The position numbers and the translations under genes were made by a program. From Deltaproteobacteria bacterium ADurb.Bin207 (lineage in GTDB: Bacteria; Myxococcota_A; Polyangia; Polyangiales; Polyangiaceae), in NCBI GenBank assembly GCA_002070115.1, contig MWCO01000015.1, positions 31,310 through 95,309 on the forward strand: a stretch of DNA of 64,000 nucleotides. The letters run 5' to 3'. Numbering within the stretch: position 1 is the stretch's first letter; the number at the start of each line of letters is the position of its first letter. Below, piece by piece: positions 1 to 8,710 of the stretch. The notes below the pieces were generated by a model. That model was not told where the DNA came from, searched no databases, and worked only from the letters and a program-made list of their open reading frames with translations.

Positions 1-2
1 CT

Positions 3-1367
3 GGCGTTTCTCTCGTCGCGATAGCGTTTGTCGTCTTGCCCGCAGAAGGTTGCCCAGCTCATGGGCTTTTCGTGGGTTCTCATCTTCCCCCTTCTGACCC
101 ACCGTTCGGTTCCTGGCTCGAACAGCGGCGTCAGCGGCTCTCGCAAGAACCGGTGTTGCTCGTATACGGCATGGATTCCTATGAAACCACGCTCGGGGAG
201 CTGGGAATCGAAGTCGACGTGGCCGCAACCATGGCCGATGCTCTTCGATTCGGTCGGGAACCGTCCGTCGCCCAACGCGCACGCACCTTGTATTTAGCTC
301 GAAACAGCTTGATCGACGTGCCGCTATCCTATTCCATGGATATGCGTCGCGCGCAAATCACCTTGCGACCTTTCGCGCAGCAGGTGCGACGGGCACCGGT
401 CAATGCTTACGTCAACCTTACGGAGCATGCTCGAATCGCTGATATTCCGGGTGCGGAGTTGGATTTGGAAGCCACCGCGGCCTCGATGATGCAAGGCGTG
501 CTTGCCGGTGAGCGAGCTTTCCTCGTTCATACCCGGCCCATTCGCGCTCAGGTCACCGAAGCCGATCTGATGGCCGTCGACGTCACCCGCGTGGTATCGA
601 CCTTCGAAACGCGATTTACCACCTGGGGAGAAGGCCACGGGCGTTCCCGCAACATCGAACTTGCCGCCGGCTCGATCGACGGCATGGTGCTGATGCCGGG
701 GCAATCCTTCTCTTTCAATGAAGTCGTGGGACGCCGTTCTTTGGAGGCCGGATATGTGTGGGCCCCCGTCATCGTGGGCGACGAGATGCGTCCTGGGGTG
801 GGAGGAGGCATTTGCCAGGTAGCGAGCACCTTGTACGCTTCCGCCCTGTTGGGTGCCCTACAAATCACCGAACGATGGGCCCATGGCCGTCCATCGAGCT
901 ACACCCGTATGGGCCTCGACGCCACGGTAGCTTATCCATCCAAGGACCTGCGTTTCGTCAATTCGCTGCCCTATCCTGTGATTCTCCACCTGCACTTTCC
1001 GGAAAAAGGGGTATTGCGAGCGGAAATCCTTGGGGGCGAACCGATTGCCAAGGTGCGCTACTCCTACGGCGTTTCCCGAACGATGCCTTTCGTGCGACGT
1101 ATCGTCTCCGTATCCTCTCTCGCCCCTGGAACGGCAAAACGAAAACAGAAAGGAATTCAAGGGTATTCCGTCGTTTCGGTGGTGGAATTGGACTTTGGTT
1201 CGCGCGTGGATAAAAGGGTTTATCACTCGGAATACCGTCCAACACCGGAAATTTTTTGGGTGTCCCCGGACTACGACCTGTCCGCGCTGCCGGAGCTTCC
1301 CAAAGGTGCCAAAGGAATAGAGGAAAAAATCACGGAAGCCGAGCAGGAATACGATCCAACCGGATAG
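3..1367 (+). CDS. VanW family protein, 5' end outside the window
   Basis: The reading frame is open from the first complete codon at 3, so the gene probably starts upstream. The first residues (GVSLVAIAFVVLP) look like the end of a signal peptide or membrane anchor. A PG_binding_4-like segment around 'LGIEVDVAATMADAL' precedes the VanW domain at about 590-1000. That domain has the family hallmarks 'MPGQSFSFNEVVGRR', 'GGGICQVASTLY' and 'YPSKDLRFVN'. VanW proteins are linked to glycopeptide-resistance loci and cell-wall metabolism, but their biochemical activity is unsettled. Location is inferred to be the envelope. A TTG at 36 could be an internal start, but it would remove the hydrophobic segment, so I prefer a partial gene. 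The next gene is convergent. Confidence 0.85.
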   Translation, partial: GVSLVAIAFVVLPAEGCPAHGLFVGSHLPPSDPPFGSWLEQRRQRLSQEPVLLVYGMDSYETTLGELGIEVDVAATMADALRFGREPSVAQRARTLYLARNSLIDVPLSYSMDMRRAQITLRPFAQQVRRAPVNAYVNLTEHARIADIPGAELDLEATAASMMQGVLAGERAFLVHTRPIRAQVTEADLMAVDVTRVVSTFETRFTTWGEGHGRSRNIELAAGSIDGMVLMPGQSFSFNEVVGRRSLEAGYVWAPVIVGDEMRPGVGGGICQVASTLYASALLGALQITERWAHGRPSSYTRMGLDATVAYPSKDLRFVNSLPYPVILHLHFPEKGVLRAEILGGEPIAKVRYSYGVSRTMPFVRRIVSVSSLAPGTAKRKQKGIQGYSVVSVVELDFGSRVDKRVYHSEYRPTPEIFWVSPDYDLSALPELPKGAKGIEEKITEAEQEYDPTG

Positions 1368-1427
1368 TCGACGACCTGCTCCGTGGTTTGCGCCATCTTG
1401 GTGCGGACTCGCGACATCCCCAAAACT

Positions 1428-1946
1428 TCATGTGTGTCCGCGATATTCTTTCATCAACTCCTGATACACCGCCGCCCCATCAATCCCGAGGGTGCGTTCG
1501 CTATCGTTGACCGGGCGCACCACCCGAGCGGGACGGCCCATCGCCAGAGATCGAGCGGGGATCGCGGTTCGAGCGGTCAACAGGCTCCCTGCCCCTAGCA
1601 CGGACCCTTCCCCCACCACCGCATTATCCAGCAGGACACTGCCCATCCCGATCAAGGCCTCGTCGCCCACCTCGCAACCGTGCAAGACGCAACTATGGCC
1701 AACCGTAACTTGGCGACCGACAATGACGCGGGACACGCCTCCGGTCGTATGCGCGCATGTCAAATCCTGGATATTCGACCCCGCGCCAATCCGAATCGGC
1801 CCTACATCACCGCGAAGTACGACCCCAAACCATATCGAAGCGCCTTCCTCAATCTCCACATCACCGATGATCGTCGCATTCGGCGCCACCCAGACGCCGG
1901 GATGAATTTTGGGAATATGCTGTTGAAACGGAAGAATCAGGGGCAT
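1428..1946 (-). CDS. Gamma carbonic anhydrase-like hexapeptide-repeat protein
   Basis: This is a 172-residue left-handed beta-helix protein with hexapeptide repeats throughout (for example 'IGDVEIEEGASIWFG', 'IGMGSVLLDNAVVGEGSVLGAG'). Three histidines sit where the family binds its metal: H66 in 'CAHTTGG', and H84 and H89 in 'VGHSCVLHG'. The family (YrdA/PaaY/CaiE) contains trimeric zinc or iron enzymes, some with proven carbonic anhydrase activity. Here the activity is inferred. There is no signal peptide, so it should be cytosolic. It lies 19 bp downstream of miaB on the same strand and is probably co-transcribed with it. Length is normal for the family. Confidence 0.88.
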   Translation of the reverse strand: MPLILPFQQHIPKIHPGVWVAPNATIIGDVEIEEGASIWFGVVLRGDVGPIRIGAGSNIQDLTCAHTTGGVSRVIVGRQVTVGHSCVLHGCEVGDEALIGMGSVLLDNAVVGEGSVLGAGSLLTARTAIPARSLAMGRPARVVRPVNDSERTLGIDGAAVYQELMKEYRGHT

Positions 1947-1965
1947 GGTTACCTCCCGTTATCGC

Positions 1966-3384
1966 TCATGGCTCACCGCTGACGACGGCAAGCCGATAAC
2001 GAAGATTATTTTTCACCGTGGCATCCGTTCGATCGAGTTCACCGACGAGCGAATGCTTGTACGCGCGCACAATCCGCAACGGCACGATCCCATCGCCCAC
2101 GCGCAATCCGCCGGAAGGCTCCACGTGTACGATTTCATTGCGGTCGGTGTGACCACTCACGCCACCGTCGCCCCTTGCATTGGGTTCTTCGATAAGCACG
2201 CGCTGCGAGGTGCCGACGAGACCTTCGAGGTGTTGTTGCATGCATCGCTCGGACAGGTCGAAAACTCGCGCCAATCGCTCGGCTTTCAGGCTATCGGGCA
2301 CATCATCGCCAAGACGAAGGGCCGCGGTTCCGGGGCGAGGGGAATACTTGAATGCATACACCCCGAGAAACGGTACTTCCTGCATGAGCGACAGGGTTTG
2401 CTCGAAATCATCGTCGGTTTCGGTGGGAAACCCCACGATCAGGTCGGTAGATACCGTGAGCCCAGGGCGCGCGCGCCTCAATTGCCGGATCGCCTCGAGG
2501 TATTCGGCGCGATCGTGACGGCGAATCATGCGTTTGAGCATACGGTCGCTGCCGGATTGGACGGGCATATGTACGTGGGCGCAAAGCACTTCGAGCTGCC
2601 GATGAGCTTCGATGACCGATGGGTCGAAGTATCGCGGATGGGGGCTGGTATAACGAAGACGAGCCAACCGCGGCACATCACGGGCGATGCGTTGCAGAAG
2701 GGCCCCAAAGTCCGATAGAGCGTGGCTGGGACGCGCTCCGAGTTCACCGGTCGGGTCTTGATACCCATTGACCGTCTGACCGAGCAAGATCACTTCCAGC
2801 GCCCCAAAAGACACAAGTTCTTGAATTTCATCTACAATTTCAGATGCCGGGCGATGTCTTTCCGGTCCTCTCGTCGACGGCACGATACAGTACGAACATC
2901 TTTCGTTACACCCTTTGGAGATGGACACGAAAGCGGACGGCCGAAGGCCCTCGTTGGAGGCGCGAGAGCGAAGGAAGGTAGGTTGGTCCACGTCCCAATC
3001 CGTCGCCACGGTGGGGGGAGCGCCCATGGCCGCCGCGGTCGCAAGCCTAGGCAAGGACATCAAGTTATCCGGCCCGAGCACCACGTCCACGAAAGGCATA
3101 CGGTCGAGCATGGCCTGGCCTCGTTGTTTTGCGACACAACCGGCGACCACCAGCACCATTGCACCTTTTCGCGAGGTTTTCAGCTTGCGCAGTTTCCCCA
3201 GCTCGCTATCCAGCTTGGATTCCGCTTTTTCGCGAACACTGCAGGTATTGACCACCACCAAGTCCGCCAACTCCGGGGCATCCACGGGCGACATACCTGC
3301 ATCGCACAACAATTCATGCACGCGATCGGAATCGTGCATGTTCATCTGACAACCAAGCGTTCGAATATAAAACCGTTTCATCAC
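1966..3384 (-). CDS. miaB: tRNA-2-methylthio-N6-dimethylallyladenosine synthase MiaB
   Basis: MiaB is a radical-SAM methylthiotransferase that converts i6A37 to ms2i6A37 in tRNAs reading UNN codons. The 472-residue protein has the N-terminal MTTase domain ('FYIRTLGCQMNMHDSDR', with further Cys in 'VVNTCSVREKAE' and 'VVAGCVAKQ'). It then has the radical-SAM [4Fe-4S] motif CNERCSYCIVP and a C-terminal TRAM-like segment. The combination and length fit MiaB better than MtaB or RimO. Two adjacent Met codons start the frame, so the start is uncertain by one residue. It is followed by the hexapeptide protein and preceded, 209 bp away, by the amidase fusion on the same strand. Confidence 0.95.
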   Translation of the reverse strand: MMKRFYIRTLGCQMNMHDSDRVHELLCDAGMSPVDAPELADLVVVNTCSVREKAESKLDSELGKLRKLKTSRKGAMVLVVAGCVAKQRGQAMLDRMPFVDVVLGPDNLMSLPRLATAAAMGAPPTVATDWDVDQPTFLRSRASNEGLRPSAFVSISKGCNERCSYCIVPSTRGPERHRPASEIVDEIQELVSFGALEVILLGQTVNGYQDPTGELGARPSHALSDFGALLQRIARDVPRLARLRYTSPHPRYFDPSVIEAHRQLEVLCAHVHMPVQSGSDRMLKRMIRRHDRAEYLEAIRQLRRARPGLTVSTDLIVGFPTETDDDFEQTLSLMQEVPFLGVYAFKYSPRPGTAALRLGDDVPDSLKAERLARVFDLSERCMQQHLEGLVGTSQRVLIEEPNARGDGGVSGHTDRNEIVHVEPSGGLRVGDGIVPLRIVRAYKHSLVGELDRTDATVKNNLRYRLAVVSGEP

Positions 3385-3593
3385 GACCGGACAACGCTTC
3401 TCTTAGCGTAGAGCCCAGACCCTGGCAATCACCGTCGCGCCCCAAGCACGGCCATCAGCTCCTAGAGGTTGATGAAAAACAGAGGGGACTCTTCTTCCAT
3501 TAAACATTACGGAAGAAACATTCAGGAAAGGCGAGAAAACAGAATACAGGGGCGCCTTCTCGACATCGAGAAGAGGATGGGCGTAGGACAGTG

Positions 3594-5621
3594 TCAGCGC
3601 TCGATCGTAGCCAGATACACCCCATCGGATTGGACATACGCGATCAAGCGACCATCCGCGGACAAAGAAGGCGTGCGTTCGATTTCTCGCGGTGTGCGGG
3701 TAAGATTGAATACGGGATACGCGGTGTCGCGCAAGTCGCAAAGATACAGGTCCCCGGAAATCAACGAATGTCCGTCGTCATCGGTCTTTTCGTAGGCCAA
3801 CCACGTTCCATCCGCGGACAGCGATGGATGCGTGCCCTGTCCGAGTTGCACGGTTTCCCCCCGCGGCACGTGATAGAGATGAATCCCCAGGGTGATTCCC
3901 GTATAAACAACCCAGGATCCGTCCTGCGACACCGATGGTGAGAAGTACTTATCCTTGCCTTCGTCGATCGTATGCTCACGGCCCCCGACCCGCAGCACGA
4001 TTCGGTCGTCTTCGGTTTGCCGCACGCTTACGGTATTCGAGGACAGGAATGAGGCGGCCCTTTGCGCGGCCAGATCCGAAAAAGACCAAATATTTCCAGA
4101 CGGATCGGCATTTCCGTCGCGAAACGCAATGGCCTGGCTATCCGCGCGCCACGACGGCATATATCCACTGCGGGGAGCCTGGGAAATGTTTTTCAAGGCA
4201 CCGTCGGAAGTAGAAGCGATCCACAACTGGTTCAGCCCTGGATGGGTGGCGGCCAGCCACGCGCCATCGGGGCTCAGAACAGGTAAAATATATTGTGAAT
4301 TCAATATTTTACGCTGAGACGCGAGCCTCGGGGTCGGCTGGGCGGTTGGCTGCGTGGCCAAGGGAGCTGTCGCTTTTGTGATCGTGCCGTGATGGGACGC
4401 GTCCTGATCACAGCCAAGCAGTGCGAGTGCGGACAACCCCATCAGGCCGCCGAGCAGGCGCCGTCGACGAGCCGCGAAAAGGCCCAGAGCCATGAGGGTC
4501 CCCACACCGAAGCCGAGGCCGCCGCGAGGCTGGGTCGTTCTGCAAGAACAGCCGGAATCATCGTTGGAACTCCAATAGTTGGGACCAGGCGGACGGCGAG
4601 CATCTTCCTGTTCCGCATCCTCTTGACCAGCTTCTCGTTCAACATCCTGTTCAGCGGCGTCAGGACTGGTAAATACGTCTGGTCGCGCATCCGGCTGATC
4701 CAACCCCCCATCCGGTTTGGCGGGCTCGGATTTCTTAAGCCCTATCGAGCACCATTGGGTCTGTCCGGCGGTAACCACACAAGACACCGTATTCGAATCG
4801 TATCCATCCATCGAAGCCTCGATATCATAAGTACCGGCTTTCAAATCGAAGGAATAAAAAGCATCCGGTCCACTGACGGTCATGGTCATGCTCGTGCCTT
4901 TCACCGTGGCGGTGGCGCCTTCGAGACGCGTGGACATGTCGTCGGTTCCCGAGCCTTTATCTTCAAAAATGGCTCCCATGGCCTTGCCGTCGGTAGGAGG
5001 AGCTGCCGAACAAGAGCCGTTCACGCCCAGGTGGCTGGTGATCGCGATGCAATGAGCGCTCGCCGCGTTGTCGCGATGGGCGGCGCTTCCCAGGTATTCC
5101 GCATCTGGACTGCACTTATCGATAAAAGCCAGTTCTGACAGGGTCGCCGCCATATCCGTCTCTCGCAGCACGGCAAAGTTCGCCTTTTTGACCCCGCGAT
5201 CCGGCAGCGGCCATACCTTCAGCATCTGCGTCTGAATTGCCGAGGCCATTTTATAGCCCAGGGACGTCGACGAGGACCCTTCCATGCAAAACGTTTCGAT
5301 CCCCGTTCCCCCTCCGGCGTTGGAATGCACGCTCGCGAAACGGTCCACGCCTTTGGAATTCGCGTACGAGGCTCGCGCCGACAAGCCTACGAAAACGTCC
5401 GTTTCTCGTGTCATATAAACGGTAACACCGCTGGCTTTCAGCAGATCTCGCAGCTTCAAGGAAACCTGCAGGTTGATTTTGGCTTCGGACAACCCGCAAC
5501 CTTGCGCACCTGGATCCGACCCGCCATGGCCCGGATCGATACAAACCGAAGCGGCCTGACTGGGCTTGGCCATCAACGCAATCAAAAGCAGCAATCCCAG
5601 CGCGTGAAAATACTTGCGCAT
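3594..5621 (-). CDS. N-acetylmuramoyl-L-alanine amidase with internal MYXO-CTERM-like tail fused in frame to a beta-propeller lipoprotein
   Basis: The ATG at 5621 has AAGGA six bases upstream and opens a signal peptide. The 675-residue product contains an Amidase_3 domain with zinc and catalytic residues visible as His in 'DPGHGG', Glu in 'LSEAKINL', His in 'SVHSNAG' and Glu in 'LSELAFID'. A PEGA-like beta domain (about 4870-4735) and an Asp/Glu-rich linker follow. Near 4550-4460 there is a MYXO-CTERM-like tail (GCSC, hydrophobic stretch, RRRR). Such tails normally end a protein. Here the frame continues at once into 'SALALLGC', a lipobox at about 4412, and a TolB/WD40-like propeller with 'LSPDGAWLA', 'VSQDGSWVV', 'LSADGTWLA' and 'LSADGRLIA'. 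This may be a real fusion, or two proteins sharing the tail with internal initiation at ATG 4493. Confidence 0.85.
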   Translation of the reverse strand: MRKYFHALGLLLLIALMAKPSQAASVCIDPGHGGSDPGAQGCGLSEAKINLQVSLKLRDLLKASGVTVYMTRETDVFVGLSARASYANSKGVDRFASVHSNAGGGTGIETFCMEGSSSTSLGYKMASAIQTQMLKVWPLPDRGVKKANFAVLRETDMAATLSELAFIDKCSPDAEYLGSAAHRDNAASAHCIAITSHLGVNGSCSAAPPTDGKAMGAIFEDKGSGTDDMSTRLEGATATVKGTSMTMTVSGPDAFYSFDLKAGTYDIEASMDGYDSNTVSCVVTAGQTQWCSIGLKKSEPAKPDGGLDQPDARPDVFTSPDAAEQDVEREAGQEDAEQEDARRPPGPNYWSSNDDSGCSCRTTQPRGGLGFGVGTLMALGLFAARRRRLLGGLMGLSALALLGCDQDASHHGTITKATAPLATQPTAQPTPRLASQRKILNSQYILPVLSPDGAWLAATHPGLNQLWIASTSDGALKNISQAPRSGYMPSWRADSQAIAFRDGNADPSGNIWSFSDLAAQRAASFLSSNTVSVRQTEDDRIVLRVGGREHTIDEGKDKYFSPSVSQDGSWVVYTGITLGIHLYHVPRGETVQLGQGTHPSLSADGTWLAYEKTDDDGHSLISGDLYLCDLRDTAYPVFNLTRTPREIERTPSLSADGRLIAYVQSDGVYLATIER

Positions 5622-5881
5622 AGACATTCCTTCACACCTTCGAATCGTCTCGTTGCTCGCAAAGCATGCAATATGCCATCGCCGAACAACGCCAATCCGC
5701 ATGGATACAGCCACCGGATCAACCCATGGCATGCGATCATGATCTCACGGTTCTCAGTTGGGATCTAGCTGAAGATTTCGAGCAGTTTTCATATCTACAT
5801 CTCGATTGAAAGGAAAGGCCGATAACGCCCGACCGTGTTTCGAATACTTGCCCCTTCGTGTAACCATAGGCGTGACCCGCC

Positions 5882-8710
5882 ATGCCTCCCCGCTCTCATA
5901 CCGCCCAGCCTGTGCAACTCGACCTTGGTTTGTCTGCCCGCCAAAGCGAAATTCAGCGGGTTTTTCTTGGTTGGGATCGACCTTTGCTCCCCCTTTCGGT
6001 CGAGTATTTCCTCGCCCAGGACGTGGGAGACCCCATCGACCTTCGCTCTTTTTTGGTGGTTACCCCGGCGAGTCGGGCAGGTGCGAGACTGCTCGAAGCC
6101 CTTGTCCTTCATTCCGGACCCAAAAGAGCCCTCCTCCCACCTCGCGTCATCACGATGGGAGCGCTTTCCGACTCGCTCATCCAACCTTGCCAACCCACCG
6201 CTGCCCCGTTGACCCGAAGCATCGTCTGGGCGGAAGCGCTTCGCTCGGCCTCCCCTTCCCTGCTTGAAACGCTCGTCCCCACGCCTCCCGCCCCCAACGA
6301 TTGGCCTGCCTGGTTGCAATTGGGCCGGATGTTCGATGATCTCGACGCAGAACTTGCTTCCGCGGCGCTGCGCATCGGCGACGTTCCCGCGCGAGCGGCT
6401 CATCTCGAAGGGTTTCGAGACGGCGACCGTTGGCAAGCCATCGCTCAAATCCGCGAAGGGGTGCATGAGCATTTTCAGCGGTTGGGAATCGATGACGCTA
6501 CGGCACGTCATCTCGATGCCATCGCGACAGGAAACGTCGAACTTGCCCCTCCGGCCACGACCATCGTGCTGGTGGGCTGTCCGGAACTTACTGTTTTTAC
6601 ACGGAAAATTCTTGATGCGACCCGCGCACGGGTGCTCGCTCTCATCCACGCCCCCGCGTCCCTTGCAGACCGCTTCGACCAATTTGGTGCCGTTCTTCCT
6701 TCCGCGTGGGAGCAAGGCCCTCTCGGCGAGGTCACGGTGAACATCGTCGATGATCCAGCCCAGCAGGCAGCTTGCGTTGCCGCAACCCTCGCGGAACTTT
6801 CCCCTCATAAGGGACTACAAGACGTGGTGATCGGTGTTCCCGACGTCGATGTGATTCCATTGTTGAGCGAAACCCTCGAGCCTCTCGGCGTGCCCACGCG
6901 CAATGCGGCGGGCACCCCGATGCTTCGTCGTTCCGTCGTGCGCCTGCTGCTTGCGATTGCTAACCACTTGGAACGACAAAGTTTTTCCACCCTCGGGGTT
7001 CTCGCACGAATCCCCGATCTGAGCCTTCTGGTGGAATCCGAGGAGCAAGACAAGGATTGGAGAGTTCTTCTGGACATCTACCAATCCAAACACATTGCTT
7101 GCAACCTGACGGACCATTTCGTGGGGTCCTCCGACATCGCGCAATCGCTTGTTCGTCGCTTGAATAAGCTGCATGCGTGTCTCGCTGACTTGCTCGGTTC
7201 CGAGCGCCCCCTGGGTCGTTGGGCGCCTGCGATCGCTTCTTTCCTCATCCGCCTGTTTGGAGAAAAACCATTAGATCCCACGGACGCAGCGTCGAAGCAA
7301 ACGATCGCCATTCTCGTGGCTTTCCAAGACGTTTTGCGCACCATGGCCGAGTTGCCCGATTCTGTCGTTGAGAAGGTGTCGGCGGCCACCGCGTTGCGGG
7401 TTGTCGTGGATAGTGTGGCGGAAATTGCCATTCCGGAGCCAGCGGAGCGAGAGGCCATCGAGCTGCTTGGCTGGTTGGAGCTTCCCCACGACGATACCGC
7501 CGCGGTGATCGTCACGGGAATGAACGATGGCATGGTACCTGGTTGTCGCAATGCCGATCCGTTTTTGCCGGATGGTTTGCGACACCATCTCGGTCTTGCG
7601 GACAACCGACTTCGTTTTGCACGCGATGCGTTTTTGCTCTCGGCGCTGCTCGCCTCCCGGCAATCGGTCACGCTGATGGCGGGACGTCGTTCGCTGGCAG
7701 GCGATCCGCTCGCACCGAGTCGTCTTGCGTTATGCGGTTCCACCGAGCGCATAGCGGAACATGTTCTTGCATTTTATGAGGGGAGCAGCGAAGTGCTGCC
7801 CGTCGCAAGCCTCATTCAACCGGGATGCCAAGGGCCTTGCTTGCCGGTCGTTCGACCCAAACCGCTGTCCCATCCCATCGAAGCGATGACCGTTACCGCT
7901 TTCGGTGATTACCTATCTTGCCCTTATCGATTTTATCTTCGGCATGTATTGGGGCTTCGTGCGGCAAAAGACGATGCCAAGGAATTGGATGGCAGAGGGT
8001 TTGGCAACCTGGCGCATGAGGTGCTCAAGGATTTTGGGCATTCGGAGGTGGCGACGAGCACGGAGGTGCCCTTGATTCGAGAGTACCTCGACGTTCGGCT
8101 GGACGAATGGGCGCGGTCATGGTTCGGCGACCAGGCCTTTTCATCGGTATGGGTGCAAGTCGAACAGCTTCGCGCCCGATTGCACGCTTTTGCTAGGTGG
8201 CAAGCGCAATGGGCGGCAAGCGGCAAACGGATCCTTCATGCGGAGTATGAGATTGATGCGGGGAAGATAGCGCTGAACGTCGACGATACGCCCATGTACC
8301 TGGTGGGTCGAATCGATCGAATCGACAGGGATGAGTCGACGGGAACTTTATATGTGTTCGACTACAAGGTTTCTCAACGGCCACGGGATCCGGTCAAGGA
8401 TCATCTGACGAAGGGCGAATGGAAAAACCTGCAACTGCCTCTATATCATCGAATGGTGCAGGCGATGGCCCGCGGAAAGATCGAGCTTGGTTATCTATCG
8501 CTTTCCGCAGCCCATGAGGTGCAAGAGGCGTTGGCGGGATGGTCCGAACAGCAATTGGCAAGTGCGATGCAGGTGGCTGAGCATGTGGTGCGATCGGTTC
8601 GCAAGCAAGTGTTCTGGCCTCCCACGGACCGTCCTTTCTTCGATGATTTCGACGTGATTTGCCAGTCACAACGGCTTGGCGGCGCCGTGCTGCAAGGGGG
8701 TACTTCATGA
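5882..8710 (+). CDS. addB: AddB-like PD-(D/E)XK nuclease subunit of a double-strand-break repair helicase-nuclease
   Basis: The 942-residue protein has an inactivated-helicase-like N-terminal half ('FLVVTPASRAGARLL'), as AddB/RexB proteins do. The C-terminal nuclease begins near 'AFGDYLSCPYRFYLRHVLGL'. It carries 'LVGRIDRID', 'FDYK' (Asp-Tyr-Lys at 8360-8368) and 'NLQLPLYHRM', the usual D...DxK...QxxxY order. With AddA it is expected to resect double-strand DNA ends before RecA loading. The four-cysteine iron-sulfur signature of classical AddB is not clearly complete; I see only the Cys in 'CPYRF' and one near the C-terminus. The next gene overlaps its stop by 4 bp, which implies coupled synthesis. 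The gene symbol is by architecture. Confidence 0.85.
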   Translation: MPPRSHTAQPVQLDLGLSARQSEIQRVFLGWDRPLLPLSVEYFLAQDVGDPIDLRSFLVVTPASRAGARLLEALVLHSGPKRALLPPRVITMGALSDSLIQPCQPTAAPLTRSIVWAEALRSASPSLLETLVPTPPAPNDWPAWLQLGRMFDDLDAELASAALRIGDVPARAAHLEGFRDGDRWQAIAQIREGVHEHFQRLGIDDATARHLDAIATGNVELAPPATTIVLVGCPELTVFTRKILDATRARVLALIHAPASLADRFDQFGAVLPSAWEQGPLGEVTVNIVDDPAQQAACVAATLAELSPHKGLQDVVIGVPDVDVIPLLSETLEPLGVPTRNAAGTPMLRRSVVRLLLAIANHLERQSFSTLGVLARIPDLSLLVESEEQDKDWRVLLDIYQSKHIACNLTDHFVGSSDIAQSLVRRLNKLHACLADLLGSERPLGRWAPAIASFLIRLFGEKPLDPTDAASKQTIAILVAFQDVLRTMAELPDSVVEKVSAATALRVVVDSVAEIAIPEPAEREAIELLGWLELPHDDTAAVIVTGMNDGMVPGCRNADPFLPDGLRHHLGLADNRLRFARDAFLLSALLASRQSVTLMAGRRSLAGDPLAPSRLALCGSTERIAEHVLAFYEGSSEVLPVASLIQPGCQGPCLPVVRPKPLSHPIEAMTVTAFGDYLSCPYRFYLRHVLGLRAAKDDAKELDGRGFGNLAHEVLKDFGHSEVATSTEVPLIREYLDVRLDEWARSWFGDQAFSSVWVQVEQLRARLHAFARWQAQWAASGKRILHAEYEIDAGKIALNVDDTPMYLVGRIDRIDRDESTGTLYVFDYKVSQRPRDPVKDHLTKGEWKNLQLPLYHRMVQAMARGKIELGYLSLSAAHEVQEALAGWSEQQLASAMQVAEHVVRSVRKQVFWPPTDRPFFDDFDVICQSQRLGGAVLQGGTS

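Noticed and set aside
5795..6808. Minus-strand open frame of 337 codons
   Set aside because: It is antisense to the well-supported addB gene. Its composition (Arg/Gly/Asp-rich, no motif) is that of a shadow frame.
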